Shown here: piece by piece, positions 50,592 to 59,438 of the stretch
How the letters are laid out: each line of letters opens with the position of its first letter
Numbering within the stretch: position 1 is the stretch's first letter
Source of the DNA: Flavobacterium tiangeerense
GTDB taxonomy: Bacteria; Bacteroidota; Bacteroidia; Flavobacteriales; Flavobacteriaceae
Length of the DNA stretch: 64,000 nt
Direction: 5' to 3'
NCBI RefSeq assembly: GCF_007830355.1
Contig: NZ_VLKO01000005.1
Location: 124,001-188,000, forward strand
Position numbers and translations under genes: made by a program
The notes under the pieces: generated by a model
What the model was told of the DNA's origin: nothing
The model's input: only the letters and a program-made list of their open reading frames with translations
The model's database searches: none

Positions 50592-51815
50592 TTAACCGAT
50601 TGCATTCGCCACAATAAAACCGCTGGTCCACGCATTTTGAAAATTGAATCCGCCTGTAATAGCATCAATATTCACAATTTCACCAGCAAAATATAGGTTT
50701 TCATGTAACTTACTTTCCATAGTTTTGAAGTTTATTTCTTTTAAATCAATTCCGCCAGCTGTTACAAATTCTTCTTTAAAAGTACTTTTTCCATTAACTT
50801 GAAAAGTTCCTTTCGTCAATTGATTGGCTAGATTTTGCAATTGTGTTTTCGATAAATCAGCCCATTTGGTCTCCACCTCAATTCCGGAGGCGAGTACGAA
50901 AATTTCCCATAACCTGTTGGTTAGTTCGAAAGGTGATTTTTTTGAAACCGATTTTTTGGCGTGATCTTGTTTTAAGTCTTTTAGTTTTTTCTCAACTCCT
51001 GCGGTGTCTTCATCATTCAACCAATTTACGAAAATGGTAAACTGATAATTTTTGTCATGCAAGATTCGGGCTCCCCAAGCAGAGAGCTTCAAAATTGCTG
51101 GGCCACTCATTCCCCAATGCGTAATTAATAACGGTCCTGTTGAAGTGAGTTTAGTGTCTTTTACGGTTACGGTAACTTGTGCGGCAACGCCAGGTAATTC
51201 TTTTATTCTGGAATCTTTGATGTTGAATGTGAATAGGGAAGGAACCGGGCTGACTACTGCGTGACCAAAATTTTGTAACATTTCCCAAACTTTAGGATTG
51301 CTGCCCGTGGCCAGAATTAACTTTTCGACAAGATAATTTTCGGTTTGTGTTTCTATCTTCCAAACGTTTTCTCCCGAAACTTCGGGATTGAAAATAGATT
51401 GTACACTTTGTCCTGTAAGTACTGCGATTCCCAGTTTTTGCGTTGCTTTCAAGAAACAATCAATAATGGTTTGTGAGGAATTCGAAATAGGAAACATACG
51501 TCCGTCGGCTTCAATTTTTAATTCTACGCCATGTTTTTCGAACCATTCAATCGTATCGCCTGAACAAAACTGATGAAAAGGACCACGCAATTCTTTTTCG
51601 CCTCGAGGATAAAACTTTACCAACTCGTTCGGCTCAAAGCAAGCGTGTGTAACATTGCAACGTCCGCCACCGGAAATACGTACTTTTTGCAATACTTCTG
51701 CACCGCGTTCTAAAATTGCGACTTTCAGTTTTGGATTTTTCTCCACAATATTAATCGCTGTAAAAAAACCTGCTGCGCCACCGCCTACTATTATTATATC
51801 GAAATTCTGATTCAT
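50592..51815 (-). CDS. BaiN/HI0933-family FAD-dependent oxidoreductase
   Basis: This is a 407-residue flavoprotein. The FAD loop IIIVGGGAAGFFTAINIVE is followed by KVRISGGGRCNVTHACF, the family's hallmark. ILATGSNPKVWEMLQNFGHA and the C-terminal FAD motif LYFAGEIVNIDAITGGFNFQ complete it. The C-terminal end is the sequence duplicated at 49871-49955. The physiological substrate is unknown; BaiN itself is linked to bile-acid reduction in Clostridium, which need not apply. The gene overlaps the upstream phosphodiesterase gene by 4 bases, indicating coupled translation. Confidence 0.93.
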   Translation of the reverse strand: MNQNFDIIIVGGGAAGFFTAINIVEKNPKLKVAILERGAEVLQKVRISGGGRCNVTHACFEPNELVKFYPRGEKELRGPFHQFCSGDTIEWFEKHGVELKIEADGRMFPISNSSQTIIDCFLKATQKLGIAVLTGQSVQSIFNPEVSGENVWKIETQTENYLVEKLILATGSNPKVWEMLQNFGHAVVSPVPSLFTFNIKDSRIKELPGVAAQVTVTVKDTKLTSTGPLLITHWGMSGPAILKLSAWGARILHDKNYQFTIFVNWLNDEDTAGVEKKLKDLKQDHAKKSVSKKSPFELTNRLWEIFVLASGIEVETKWADLSKTQLQNLANQLTKGTFQVNGKSTFKEEFVTAGGIDLKEINFKTMESKLHENLYFAGEIVNIDAITGGFNFQNAWTSGFIVANAIG

Positions 51816-52489
51816 ATTCTATTTGGGAAATCAGTGATGATTCCGTTTACGTTGTATGTTTTTATTTTTTGAATGTCTTCTAATTCATTGATTGTCCAAG
51901 GGAACACTTGAAATCCTTTTACTTGTATGTGTGCCGTGTTTTCTTTTGTCAATAAATGAAAATACGGATGAATGGATTTTGCTTGTATCGTTTTGGCGAA
52001 AGCCAAAGCCAAGTCTAAATCGGTTTCTGTTAAAACGCCTATCACAATTTTATCATTTAACAATGCCACTTGCTGCAACGCAATCCAATCGAAACTAGAA
52101 ACTAAAAAATATTCGTATTTCCAGCCTTTTTTGTTTACGTATTTTTCAATTAGCGCCACTACTTTATCTGTTGCTGTATAATTTTTGAGCTCTATATTGA
52201 TGAAACACTTTTGGTTTACTAATTCAAAAACTTCCTCTAGCGTGGGGATTTCGTGTTTTCCTTCTATTAAAAAAGCCTTTAATTCCAGCAAAGATAACGT
52301 GTTTACAAAACCTTTTCCGTTAGTTGTTCTGTCAATAGTTTCGTCGTGAATCACGATTATTTCATCATCAGCACTCAAATGCACATCGAGTTCAATCCCG
52401 TCCACGTATAGGTCTAATGCTTTTTGAAAGGAAACCAAAGTATTTTCGGGTTCGTATCCTTTTGCGCCGCGATGTCCAATTTTGAGCAT
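51812..52489 (-). CDS. Glycerophosphodiester phosphodiesterase
   Basis: This is 225 residues from the ATG at 52489 (MLKIGHRGAKGYEPENTLVS). The catalytic HRGAKGYEPENT segment and ELDVHLSADDEIIVIHDETI supply the Glu and Asp metal ligands and the His pair of the TIM-barrel GDPD family. It hydrolyses glycerophosphodiesters to glycerol-3-phosphate and an alcohol. There is no signal peptide from this start. A -7-like TACCTTTG on the minus strand (52507-52514) lies upstream and argues against the longer frame to 52519. It overlaps the BaiN-like gene by 4 bases. Confidence 0.92.
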   Translation of the reverse strand: MLKIGHRGAKGYEPENTLVSFQKALDLYVDGIELDVHLSADDEIIVIHDETIDRTTNGKGFVNTLSLLELKAFLIEGKHEIPTLEEVFELVNQKCFINIELKNYTATDKVVALIEKYVNKKGWKYEYFLVSSFDWIALQQVALLNDKIVIGVLTETDLDLALAFAKTIQAKSIHPYFHLLTKENTAHIQVKGFQVFPWTINELEDIQKIKTYNVNGIITDFPNRI

Positions 52490-52506
52490 TGATTTCGGTT
52501 TTGAGG

Positions 52507-52514
52507 CAAAGGTA
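52507..52514 (-). promoter_or_regulatory. Candidate -7 element of the phosphodiesterase/BaiN operon
   Basis: The minus strand reads TACCTTTG, 18 bases before the ATG at 52489. It lies within the longer alternative frame, so it helps choose the start. Confidence 0.45.
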
Positions 52515-52525
52515 AACATAAAAAA

Positions 52526-52549
52526 AACGCCTTCATTTCTAAAGGCGTT
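52526..52549 (-). terminator. Terminator of the maltodextrin enzyme cluster
   Basis: AACGCCTT (52526-52533) pairs with AAGGCGTT (52542-52549), followed on the minus strand by seven Ts. It lies behind the last gene of the cluster. Confidence 0.85.
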
Positions 52550-52570
52550 CTAGTGTAATTATTTTTAGAC

Positions 52571-54223
52571 TTATTTTTTTAATTCTAACAAAACAATGTC
52601 AAATTCAGTATCGATTATAACTTTTCCATTAGCCACTACTGATTCTTTTCCAGAATAAGCATCTTTCACTTTGGTATCGTCAGCGAAAATTGTTCCTACT
52701 GAAAGTTCTTTAGTTCCACTTTTTAAATCCAAGCCAACAACTACTTTATCTGAATAATCTCCTTTTGAGAAAGTTCTTGAAAAAGTATAGGGTTGAGCTG
52801 AAATTTGCTTGTGAATTCCAGCACCTACTGAAGGATGGTTTTTTCGGAATTGACCTAATTTTTGCCAATGCAAGAGTGTTTTTTGAGTTTCTGGATTCGA
52901 TGTAATAGCATCCCAATTCATAAACGAACGCAAGGTTGCATCGCCTTGTGTTCCTCTGATTACTAACGAACGAGCACTTTCGTCACCGTAATATACTTGC
53001 GATACTCCTGGCGAAAGCAATAATTTGGTTCCGGTTTCCTTATTTTTAGTACGTTTGGCATCAAACGGTGCGCCATCGTCGTGCGATGACATATAGTTCA
53101 AGACACTAAAGCCTTTTAAGTCATTGTTCAGTTTAGTCGAATATTTTGAAAATATAAATTCGTAATCTTTTTGTGCATCCCACTTGAATTCGAAATTGAT
53201 CATGTTGTTAAAACCATTCTTGAAATAGTTCACTTTTTTATCGCCAAAATCAAAATCTTGACCGCCACTGATGCCATAATTATAGACTTCGGCAATGGTG
53301 TAAAAGGAATTGTTATCTAGCACTTTTGTTGGATTGTTTTTTTTCCAAGTTTCAAAAGTGTAATCACATTGGGTTTTGAAATCGGCCCAAACTGTTTCAT
53401 CAGTATGTTTTACGGTGTCTCCGCGGTATCCGTCAATTCCGTATTCAGTAATATAGTCCGTCAACCATTTGATGATGTAATATTTTGGTGCTCTTGGATA
53501 ACCGGTTCTTGCAAAAAATGCGTCGAGTTCTTTCATTTCTTGTTCGTAACGGCCTTCTTTTTTCCATTTTTCGATTAAAGAAGTAGGCAAAGCCACAGCT
53601 TGATTACTTTCTGTTTTAACATCAGGTAAGTTTGCTACGAGCGTGCAGGCAGTTGTGTTTTCAAATGATTTGTAATCGCAAGTTGGACCAGTTCGAACCC
53701 AATCTTTTGGCCAAACCGTATCAATAGGAGTAACTGGTCCAGTGTGATTGATTACCCCGTCTAGAATGATTCGGATGCCGTGTGCATGAGCCTTTTGAAC
53801 TAAAGCCGCTAAATCTTCTTTCGTTCCAAAGTTTGGGTCTAAAGCCGTCCAATCTTTGGCCCAGTAGCCATGAAAGCCATAACTCAAACCAGTGCCCTCG
53901 TCAACGCCATCGTGAATTTGTTCCACTATCGGCGTAAACCAAATGGCATTGATGCCGAGTTTGTCAAAATAGCCGTCGTCAATTTTTTGAGAGATTCCTT
54001 TGATATCACCACCTTCAAATCCGCGCAGTTTTCCTGTGGTTTTATTTCTGTCAAAGTTTAAGTCGTTGGATGTGTCGCCATTATTAAAGCGATCCGTCAT
54101 CAAGAAGTACACATTAGCTCCTTCCCAAATGAAAGGTGTTTTGTTACTCTCAACAATCGTTTGCGCATTGGAGCAACTGCTTAAAGTTATCATTGTCAAT
54201 AGTAAAAGGGAATATTTTTTCAT
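52571..54223 (-). CDS. GH13 alpha-amylase, lipoprotein
   Basis: This is a 550-residue protein with a lipoprotein signal (TMITLSSCSNAQ, Cys at about 17). The GH13 regions are ordered: NAIWFTPIV, ILDGVINHTG, DGYRGDTVKH (nucleophile Asp, about 269), FYTIAEVYNY (acid/base Glu, about 312) and NYMSSHDDG (third Asp). The C-terminal beta domain is short. It cleaves alpha-1,4-glucans, probably at the cell surface or inner leaflet of the outer membrane. It is the last gene of the minus-strand cluster encoding maltodextrin degradation. All catalytic residues appear present. Confidence 0.94.
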   Translation of the reverse strand: MKKYSLLLLTMITLSSCSNAQTIVESNKTPFIWEGANVYFLMTDRFNNGDTSNDLNFDRNKTTGKLRGFEGGDIKGISQKIDDGYFDKLGINAIWFTPIVEQIHDGVDEGTGLSYGFHGYWAKDWTALDPNFGTKEDLAALVQKAHAHGIRIILDGVINHTGPVTPIDTVWPKDWVRTGPTCDYKSFENTTACTLVANLPDVKTESNQAVALPTSLIEKWKKEGRYEQEMKELDAFFARTGYPRAPKYYIIKWLTDYITEYGIDGYRGDTVKHTDETVWADFKTQCDYTFETWKKNNPTKVLDNNSFYTIAEVYNYGISGGQDFDFGDKKVNYFKNGFNNMINFEFKWDAQKDYEFIFSKYSTKLNNDLKGFSVLNYMSSHDDGAPFDAKRTKNKETGTKLLLSPGVSQVYYGDESARSLVIRGTQGDATLRSFMNWDAITSNPETQKTLLHWQKLGQFRKNHPSVGAGIHKQISAQPYTFSRTFSKGDYSDKVVVGLDLKSGTKELSVGTIFADDTKVKDAYSGKESVVANGKVIIDTEFDIVLLELKK

Positions 54224-54312
54224 TTTTTTAGTAGTAAATGATTGTTTTTTTTTGAAACATATAAGTCATATTAGTTACTTTCAAATTTCTTAAATGACTT
54301 ATATGGTTTATA

Positions 54313-56190
54313 CTATTTCAACTCTAAAATCAAAACCGATTTAGCTTCGATTTTAATTTCATTGGTAACGTCAAAAGTAAGTTCAGAAATAACGTCTTTT
54401 CCTGATTTAAAGTTTTTGATGTTCTCTTTAAAACGATCGGTTTTTATCGTTTTGGTTTCGTTACTGTTGTTTATCACAACCATTACCGTTTCATCATTGT
54501 TGTATCTAAAATACACGTAAACATTGTTCTCCGGAATGTAATGCGTCATTTTTCCGGTATGAATGGCTGTTTTTGATTTCCTCCAATTGAATAATTTAGC
54601 CGTAAAATCAAAATAATCGTTTTGGGCTACAGATCGTCCTTCTTTAGTAAAGGCATTGTTTGGATCACCATTCCAACCTCCTGGAAAATCTTGACGGATG
54701 TCAGCATCACCTTTATCTTTATTTCCGGCCATACCTATTTCGCTACCGTAATACAATTGAGGTATTCCGCGAACAGTTGCAAGAATTGTCATGGCCATTT
54801 TGTATTTCCTAATGTCTTTTCCATAAGTTTCATTGATGCGATTGGTGTCATGATTCTCCGCAAAAATTAAAATATTGTTTGGGTTTGGATACAAGAAATC
54901 ATTTGCGAAATTGTCGTAAAACTTCATCAAGCCTTTGTCCCATCCCGCATCGTCCTCGTTGAATGCTTTGGTTGTGGCTTCGTAAAGTGTAAAATCCATA
55001 ACGCTTGGAAGGTAGGAATTGTAGTTTTGTATGGCCGCAATTTTACTGTCTTTTTGCCAATAGGCCATTTGCGCTTGATTTTGCATCCAAACTTCGCCAA
55101 CGATATTAAAATTGGGGTATTCATCGGTGATAGATTTTGTCCAAGTTGCAATTCCTGCGGGATCGGAATAGTTGTAGGTGTCTACTCTAAATCCATCTAA
55201 ATCGGCAAATTCAATCCACCAAATTGCATTCTGAATCAAGTAATTTAAAGTAAGCGGATTTTTTAAATTTAAATCGGGCATCGATGGAACGAACCATCCG
55301 TCAATAGCTACTTTTTTATCAATTTCAGCTGCGTTGATGTCATGAATAACAGTTCGTTTGTGATTGGTTTGAGTGTATTTTTCAAATTGGTTGATCCAAT
55401 CTTTGGTGGGTAAATCTTTAATCATCCAGTGTTCAATTCCCCAATGGTTGATGACATAATCCATTACCAGTTTCATGTCTCTTTTATGCATTTCAGAAGC
55501 CAATCTAGCATAATCAGCATTAGTTCCATAACGTGGATCAATTTTATACACATCAGATTGTCCGTAGGTGTGATACGAAAATTTAGCATCGTTGTCTTCA
55601 CATAGAGGCGTGCTCCAAATGGTCGTTGCGCCTAAGGACGAAATGTAATCTAGGTTTTTAATAATTCCTTCAATATCGCCACCGTGTCTTCCGCCAGGTA
55701 AATCTCTATTGAATTTTTCTTGAGTTGAATTTTCGCTGTCGTTATTTGTGTTCCCATTCGCAAAGCGGTCTGGCATCAATAAATACATCACATCCGAAGA
55801 ATCGAAACTTTTACGTTGCGCCGCATTTTCTCTTCTTTGCTTCAAAGAATATTTTTGTGTAAACGTTTCTTTGTTTTTATTTTTAAAAGTAATTAGGAAA
55901 TCAGAGGCGGGTACTTTTTTGGTGTCAATGGTGACAAAAATGTAGTTGGGATTCTCAGTTCTTTGTACGTTAGTTATTTTGATTCCATTAGAAACGGTAA
56001 CTTGGCTTTCAGAAATGTCTTTGCCATAAAACAGAATCTGTAATTCTGTATTTTTCATTCCTGCGTACCAAAACGGAGGTTCCATTTTGTCTATTTGAGC
56101 ATGTAACGTTACAGACATAAAAAAAAGGAATAAGGTTATCTTTTTAAAAAATTTCCTGTTAGCGAAAGGTAGAGAAATAATTTTGTCCAT
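54313..56190 (-). CDS. GH13 cyclomaltodextrinase/neopullulanase (SusA-like)
   Basis: This is 625 residues from the ATG at 56190; a TTG six bases upstream is less likely. A signal peptide (FLFFMSVTLHAQ) is followed by an N-terminal Ig-like Cyc-maltodext_N domain (residues 35-120). The catalytic barrel has TTIWSTPLCED, MDYVINHWG, DGFRVDTYNYSD, NIVGEVWMQN and IFAENHDTNR with nucleophile, acid/base and third carboxylate. A C-terminal domain of about 80 residues follows. This layout is that of periplasmic SusA-type enzymes that shorten imported maltodextrins. It is part of the operon-like cluster read from 60797 to 52571. Confidence 0.93.
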   Translation of the reverse strand: MDKIISLPFANRKFFKKITLFLFFMSVTLHAQIDKMEPPFWYAGMKNTELQILFYGKDISESQVTVSNGIKITNVQRTENPNYIFVTIDTKKVPASDFLITFKNKNKETFTQKYSLKQRRENAAQRKSFDSSDVMYLLMPDRFANGNTNNDSENSTQEKFNRDLPGGRHGGDIEGIIKNLDYISSLGATTIWSTPLCEDNDAKFSYHTYGQSDVYKIDPRYGTNADYARLASEMHKRDMKLVMDYVINHWGIEHWMIKDLPTKDWINQFEKYTQTNHKRTVIHDINAAEIDKKVAIDGWFVPSMPDLNLKNPLTLNYLIQNAIWWIEFADLDGFRVDTYNYSDPAGIATWTKSITDEYPNFNIVGEVWMQNQAQMAYWQKDSKIAAIQNYNSYLPSVMDFTLYEATTKAFNEDDAGWDKGLMKFYDNFANDFLYPNPNNILIFAENHDTNRINETYGKDIRKYKMAMTILATVRGIPQLYYGSEIGMAGNKDKGDADIRQDFPGGWNGDPNNAFTKEGRSVAQNDYFDFTAKLFNWRKSKTAIHTGKMTHYIPENNVYVYFRYNNDETVMVVINNSNETKTIKTDRFKENIKNFKSGKDVISELTFDVTNEIKIEAKSVLILELK

Positions 56191-56287
56191 GGTCAATGAT
56201 ATAATTTTAAAAAGCGATGTTGAAATAATTGATGCTATTCCGTGGTGTATCCTACTGTTAAATGTACTTAAGAATCAACATTATGTA

Positions 56288-56319
56288 AACAATCCCAATT
56301 GAAATTGGGATTGTTTTTT
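56288..56319. terminator. Perfect hairpin between the GH65 and GH13 genes
   Basis: AACAATCCCAATT (56288-56300) pairs perfectly with AATTGGGATTGTT (56303-56315) around a two-base loop. The T-run is on the plus strand, opposite to the flanking genes, so in the minus-strand transcript it may instead be an mRNA-processing or stability structure. Confidence 0.5.
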
Positions 56320-56372
56320 CCTAGTAAAGGAATTTTTAAATGATAGGTTGTACTACAAGTTCTAACATTTTT

Positions 56373-58676
56373 TTATACTGCAAGTGCGTTTTCTGGGGAG
56401 ACAACAACCTGCTCTCCGTTTACTACAATTGTCAATTCTGTATTGCCAACAATAGAGAAAGTAGTTTCTTTGTGATTGATATTCACTGTCAAAATTTGAT
56501 TTCTGAAATTGATTTTAAACGAATATGCTGTCCATTCTTTTGGAATTTTTGGCGAAAAATGAAGTGTATTTTCTTTCACGCGCATTCCTCCAAAACCTTC
56601 TACGATACTCATCCAAGTTCCGGCCATTGAGGTAATATGACAACCTTCTTCTACTTCTTTATTGTAATCATCAAGATCTAGACGTGATGTTCTTAAATAG
56701 AAGGTATAAGCCATATCCATTTTGTCTAATAAAGCCGCTTGAATAGAGTGTACGCAAGGCGAAAGTGAACTTTCATGAACCGTAAAGGATTCGTAAAATT
56801 CAAAATTATTTTTTAGTTCTTCTTTCGTAAAATGATCTTCAAAGAAATAAAAACACTGTAAAACATCGGCTTGCTTGATGTATGGCGAACGTAAAATGCG
56901 ATCCCAAGACCATTTTTGATTGATAGGTCTTTGGCTTTTATCCAAATCAGCTACGCGAACCAAATCTTTCTCTAGGAAACCATCTTGCTGTAAGTATACA
57001 TTATGTTCTTCCGAAAACGGAAAGTACATATTGTCCGAAACTTTTTTCCAAGATTGTAATTCTGCATCTGTGATGTTTACTTTTTCAGTAATTCTTTTGT
57101 GATCTGAAGGATATTCCAGGGACACTTTCTGAATTTGCTCGTATGTATATTCTAAACACCATTTTGCAATATAATTGGTATAAAAATTATTGTTTACGTT
57201 GTTCTCGTATTCGTTTGGACCCGTTACACCAAGAATTACATATTGGTTTAAATTAGTCGAGAAATTCGCTCGTTGATGCCAAAAACGTGCAATGCCAATA
57301 AGGACTTCAAGACCTTTTTCAGGAATGTAACTGTAATCTCCGGTGTATCTGTAAAAGTTATAAATGGCAAATGCTATGGCTCCATTTCTATGAATTTCTT
57401 CAAAAGTGATTTCCCATTCGTTATGACATTCTTCACCGTTCATAGTAACCATTGGGTATAAAGCTGCACCATTAGTAAATCCTAATTTAGTTGCGTTTTC
57501 AATGGCTTTGTCTAATTGATTGTAGCGGTACGTCAACAAGTTTCGGGCTACCTCTTGGTCTTTGGTTGCCATGTAAAACGGAATACAGTATGCTTCGGTA
57601 TCCCAATAGGTAGAACCACCATATTTTTCGCCAGTGAAACCTTTTGGTCCAATATTCAAACGAGAATCTTTACCAAGATAGGTTTGGTTCAATTGAAAAA
57701 TATTGAAACGAATTCCTTGTTGTGCTTTGACATCGCCATCAATTGTAATGTCTGACATTTCCCAAATTTTTGCCCAAGCATCAATTTGGTCTTGAAGCAT
57801 CTGGTCATAGCCCAAAGTTAAGGCAGCTTGTATTACTTTTTCGGCTGCAGTAATAGTGTTTTCATGGTTTAAAGAAACCGTGTAACCTCCAATTTTTTGG
57901 ATAGATGTTTTTTGGCCTTGAGCCACTATTACATCGTAGCTAAATTGGATTTTATCTGTAGTGGCATCAATATTTGATGGTGAAATTCCTGTTTTTTCAC
58001 CATTAGTTAAAATGCTGTTGTGCATGAACGTGGTTGCCTTGAAATGGGTTTTGAAGGTTTGAGCTGTTACAAAAGCTTCATTTCCTGATTTTTTTACATC
58101 AGCCGTTTCCCAGAATTTTTCTTCCCAGTTTGCATCTTCATTAGTTACACCAGCATCAATATAAGGTTTGAATACAATTTTAGAATCCTTATTCAAAGGT
58201 GTAATTTCATAATTGATAACACCAATTTCATCCAAAACGATAGACAGGAAACGACGAATATTTACCGAAATTTCAGTTCCATTTTTTAAAGTAGCTTCAA
58301 AAGAACGATGGTACCATCCTTCTTTCATGTTCAATTCTCGACGAAAGTTTTTGACATTAGTACACGCATTCAAATCGAATTTTTCACCGTTGATTTCAAT
58401 GTCAATCCCAATCCAGTTTGGTGCATTTAAAACCTTTGCAAAATATTCTGGATATCCGTTTTTCCACCAGCCTACTTTTGTTTTATCTGGATAATAAATT
58501 CCAGCAATGTAGCTGCCTTGGAAGGTTTCGCCGCTATAATTTTCTTCAAAATTAGCGCGTTGTCCCATAGCACCGTTGCCAATACTAAACAAACTTTCGG
58601 ATGATTTTACACGTTCAGCGTCAAAACCTTCTTCTATGATGGACCAATTGTCTGGTTTTATATAATCTTGATTCAT
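56373..58676 (-). CDS. GH65 family phosphorylase (maltose phosphorylase type)
   Basis: This is a 767-residue cytoplasmic protein without signal peptide. The N-terminal beta-sandwich spans about 1-270. The (alpha/alpha)6 barrel holds YWDTEAYCIPFYMATKDQEV and the general acid Glu in MNGEECHNEWEITFEE (about residue 420). The phosphate-binding KEVEEGCHITSMAGTW lies further on. Family members are inverting phosphorylases acting on maltose, trehalose or kojibiose. Location between GH13 enzymes and beta-phosphoglucomutase favours maltose: phosphorolysis gives glucose and beta-glucose-1-phosphate. Length and domain order match the family. Confidence 0.93.
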   Translation of the reverse strand: MNQDYIKPDNWSIIEEGFDAERVKSSESLFSIGNGAMGQRANFEENYSGETFQGSYIAGIYYPDKTKVGWWKNGYPEYFAKVLNAPNWIGIDIEINGEKFDLNACTNVKNFRRELNMKEGWYHRSFEATLKNGTEISVNIRRFLSIVLDEIGVINYEITPLNKDSKIVFKPYIDAGVTNEDANWEEKFWETADVKKSGNEAFVTAQTFKTHFKATTFMHNSILTNGEKTGISPSNIDATTDKIQFSYDVIVAQGQKTSIQKIGGYTVSLNHENTITAAEKVIQAALTLGYDQMLQDQIDAWAKIWEMSDITIDGDVKAQQGIRFNIFQLNQTYLGKDSRLNIGPKGFTGEKYGGSTYWDTEAYCIPFYMATKDQEVARNLLTYRYNQLDKAIENATKLGFTNGAALYPMVTMNGEECHNEWEITFEEIHRNGAIAFAIYNFYRYTGDYSYIPEKGLEVLIGIARFWHQRANFSTNLNQYVILGVTGPNEYENNVNNNFYTNYIAKWCLEYTYEQIQKVSLEYPSDHKRITEKVNITDAELQSWKKVSDNMYFPFSEEHNVYLQQDGFLEKDLVRVADLDKSQRPINQKWSWDRILRSPYIKQADVLQCFYFFEDHFTKEELKNNFEFYESFTVHESSLSPCVHSIQAALLDKMDMAYTFYLRTSRLDLDDYNKEVEEGCHITSMAGTWMSIVEGFGGMRVKENTLHFSPKIPKEWTAYSFKINFRNQILTVNINHKETTFSIVGNTELTIVVNGEQVVVSPENALAV

Positions 58677-58779
58677 TTTATTTTTTGTTTAAAGTTTTAT
58701 TCCGCTGCGCTCCATACAATTTGGCATCACCTCGGGTAAGGTTTCAAGTAGTCTCGAAAACTTTAAAATATATTTCGTT

Positions 58780-59433
58780 TTATTGTATCAATGCTGCAAT
58801 GAATGCGGTATCAATTTCGGTAAAATCCTTAAAGATATATTTTGCCTCATGCAACATAGATGCTTCTCCAATTCCGATGCTGGTCATGTTTCCGATATTT
58901 GCAGCTTGAACTCCTGCTACTGAATCTTCAAACACGATGGAATTTTCCGGAGAGATGTTTAGCAATTTTGCAGCCATCAAGAAAACTTCCGGATCTGGTT
59001 TTGCATTGGTCACATCATTTCCATCTACGACTGCATCAAAATAGGGTAGCAGTCCTGTTTTTTCTAAAATAGGTCTCGCATTTTTACTGGCTGAACCTAA
59101 TGCTATGGGTTGGTTGTTTTCTTTTAAAAATTGTAAAATTCTAAAAACTCCCGGTAGAATTTCGCTTTCATCCATGTCAACTACATAGGATAAATAATCT
59201 TCATTTTTTTGAAGCAACCATCGGTCTTTATCTTCTTGCGAAGCGGTTACTTGTCCTAATTCTAATATGATATCAAGGGAGCGCACACGGCTTACTCCTT
59301 TTAATAATTCATTGTGTTCGTGTGTAAATTCGATATGTAATTCATTTGCGATTTTTTGCCATGCTAAAAAATGGTATTTAGCCGTGTCAACAATCACTCC
59401 GTCAAGGTCGAATATAAATGCTTTTGTAGTCAT
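58780..59433 (-). CDS. pgmB: Beta-phosphoglucomutase
   Basis: This is a 217-residue HAD-superfamily enzyme. AFIFDLDGVIVDTAKYHF carries nucleophile D9 and acid/base D11. The cap domain starts FLAWQKIANELHIEF and includes LLKGVSRVRSLD. GSASKNARPILEKTGL and KPDPEVFLMAAKLL, VFEDSVAGVQAA complete the HAD motifs. It interconverts beta-glucose-1-phosphate and glucose-6-phosphate, the step after GH65 phosphorolysis. It is 5 bases downstream of the MFS gene and probably translationally close to it; the GH65 gene follows after 103 bases. Confidence 0.95.
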   Translation of the reverse strand: MTTKAFIFDLDGVIVDTAKYHFLAWQKIANELHIEFTHEHNELLKGVSRVRSLDIILELGQVTASQEDKDRWLLQKNEDYLSYVVDMDESEILPGVFRILQFLKENNQPIALGSASKNARPILEKTGLLPYFDAVVDGNDVTNAKPDPEVFLMAAKLLNISPENSIVFEDSVAGVQAANIGNMTSIGIGEASMLHEAKYIFKDFTEIDTAFIAALIQ

Positions 59434-59438
59434 TACTA

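Noticed and set aside
56340-56630. Plus-strand frame opposite the GH65 3' end
   Set aside because: It is a shadow of the GH65 gene with no recognisable domain and atypical composition.
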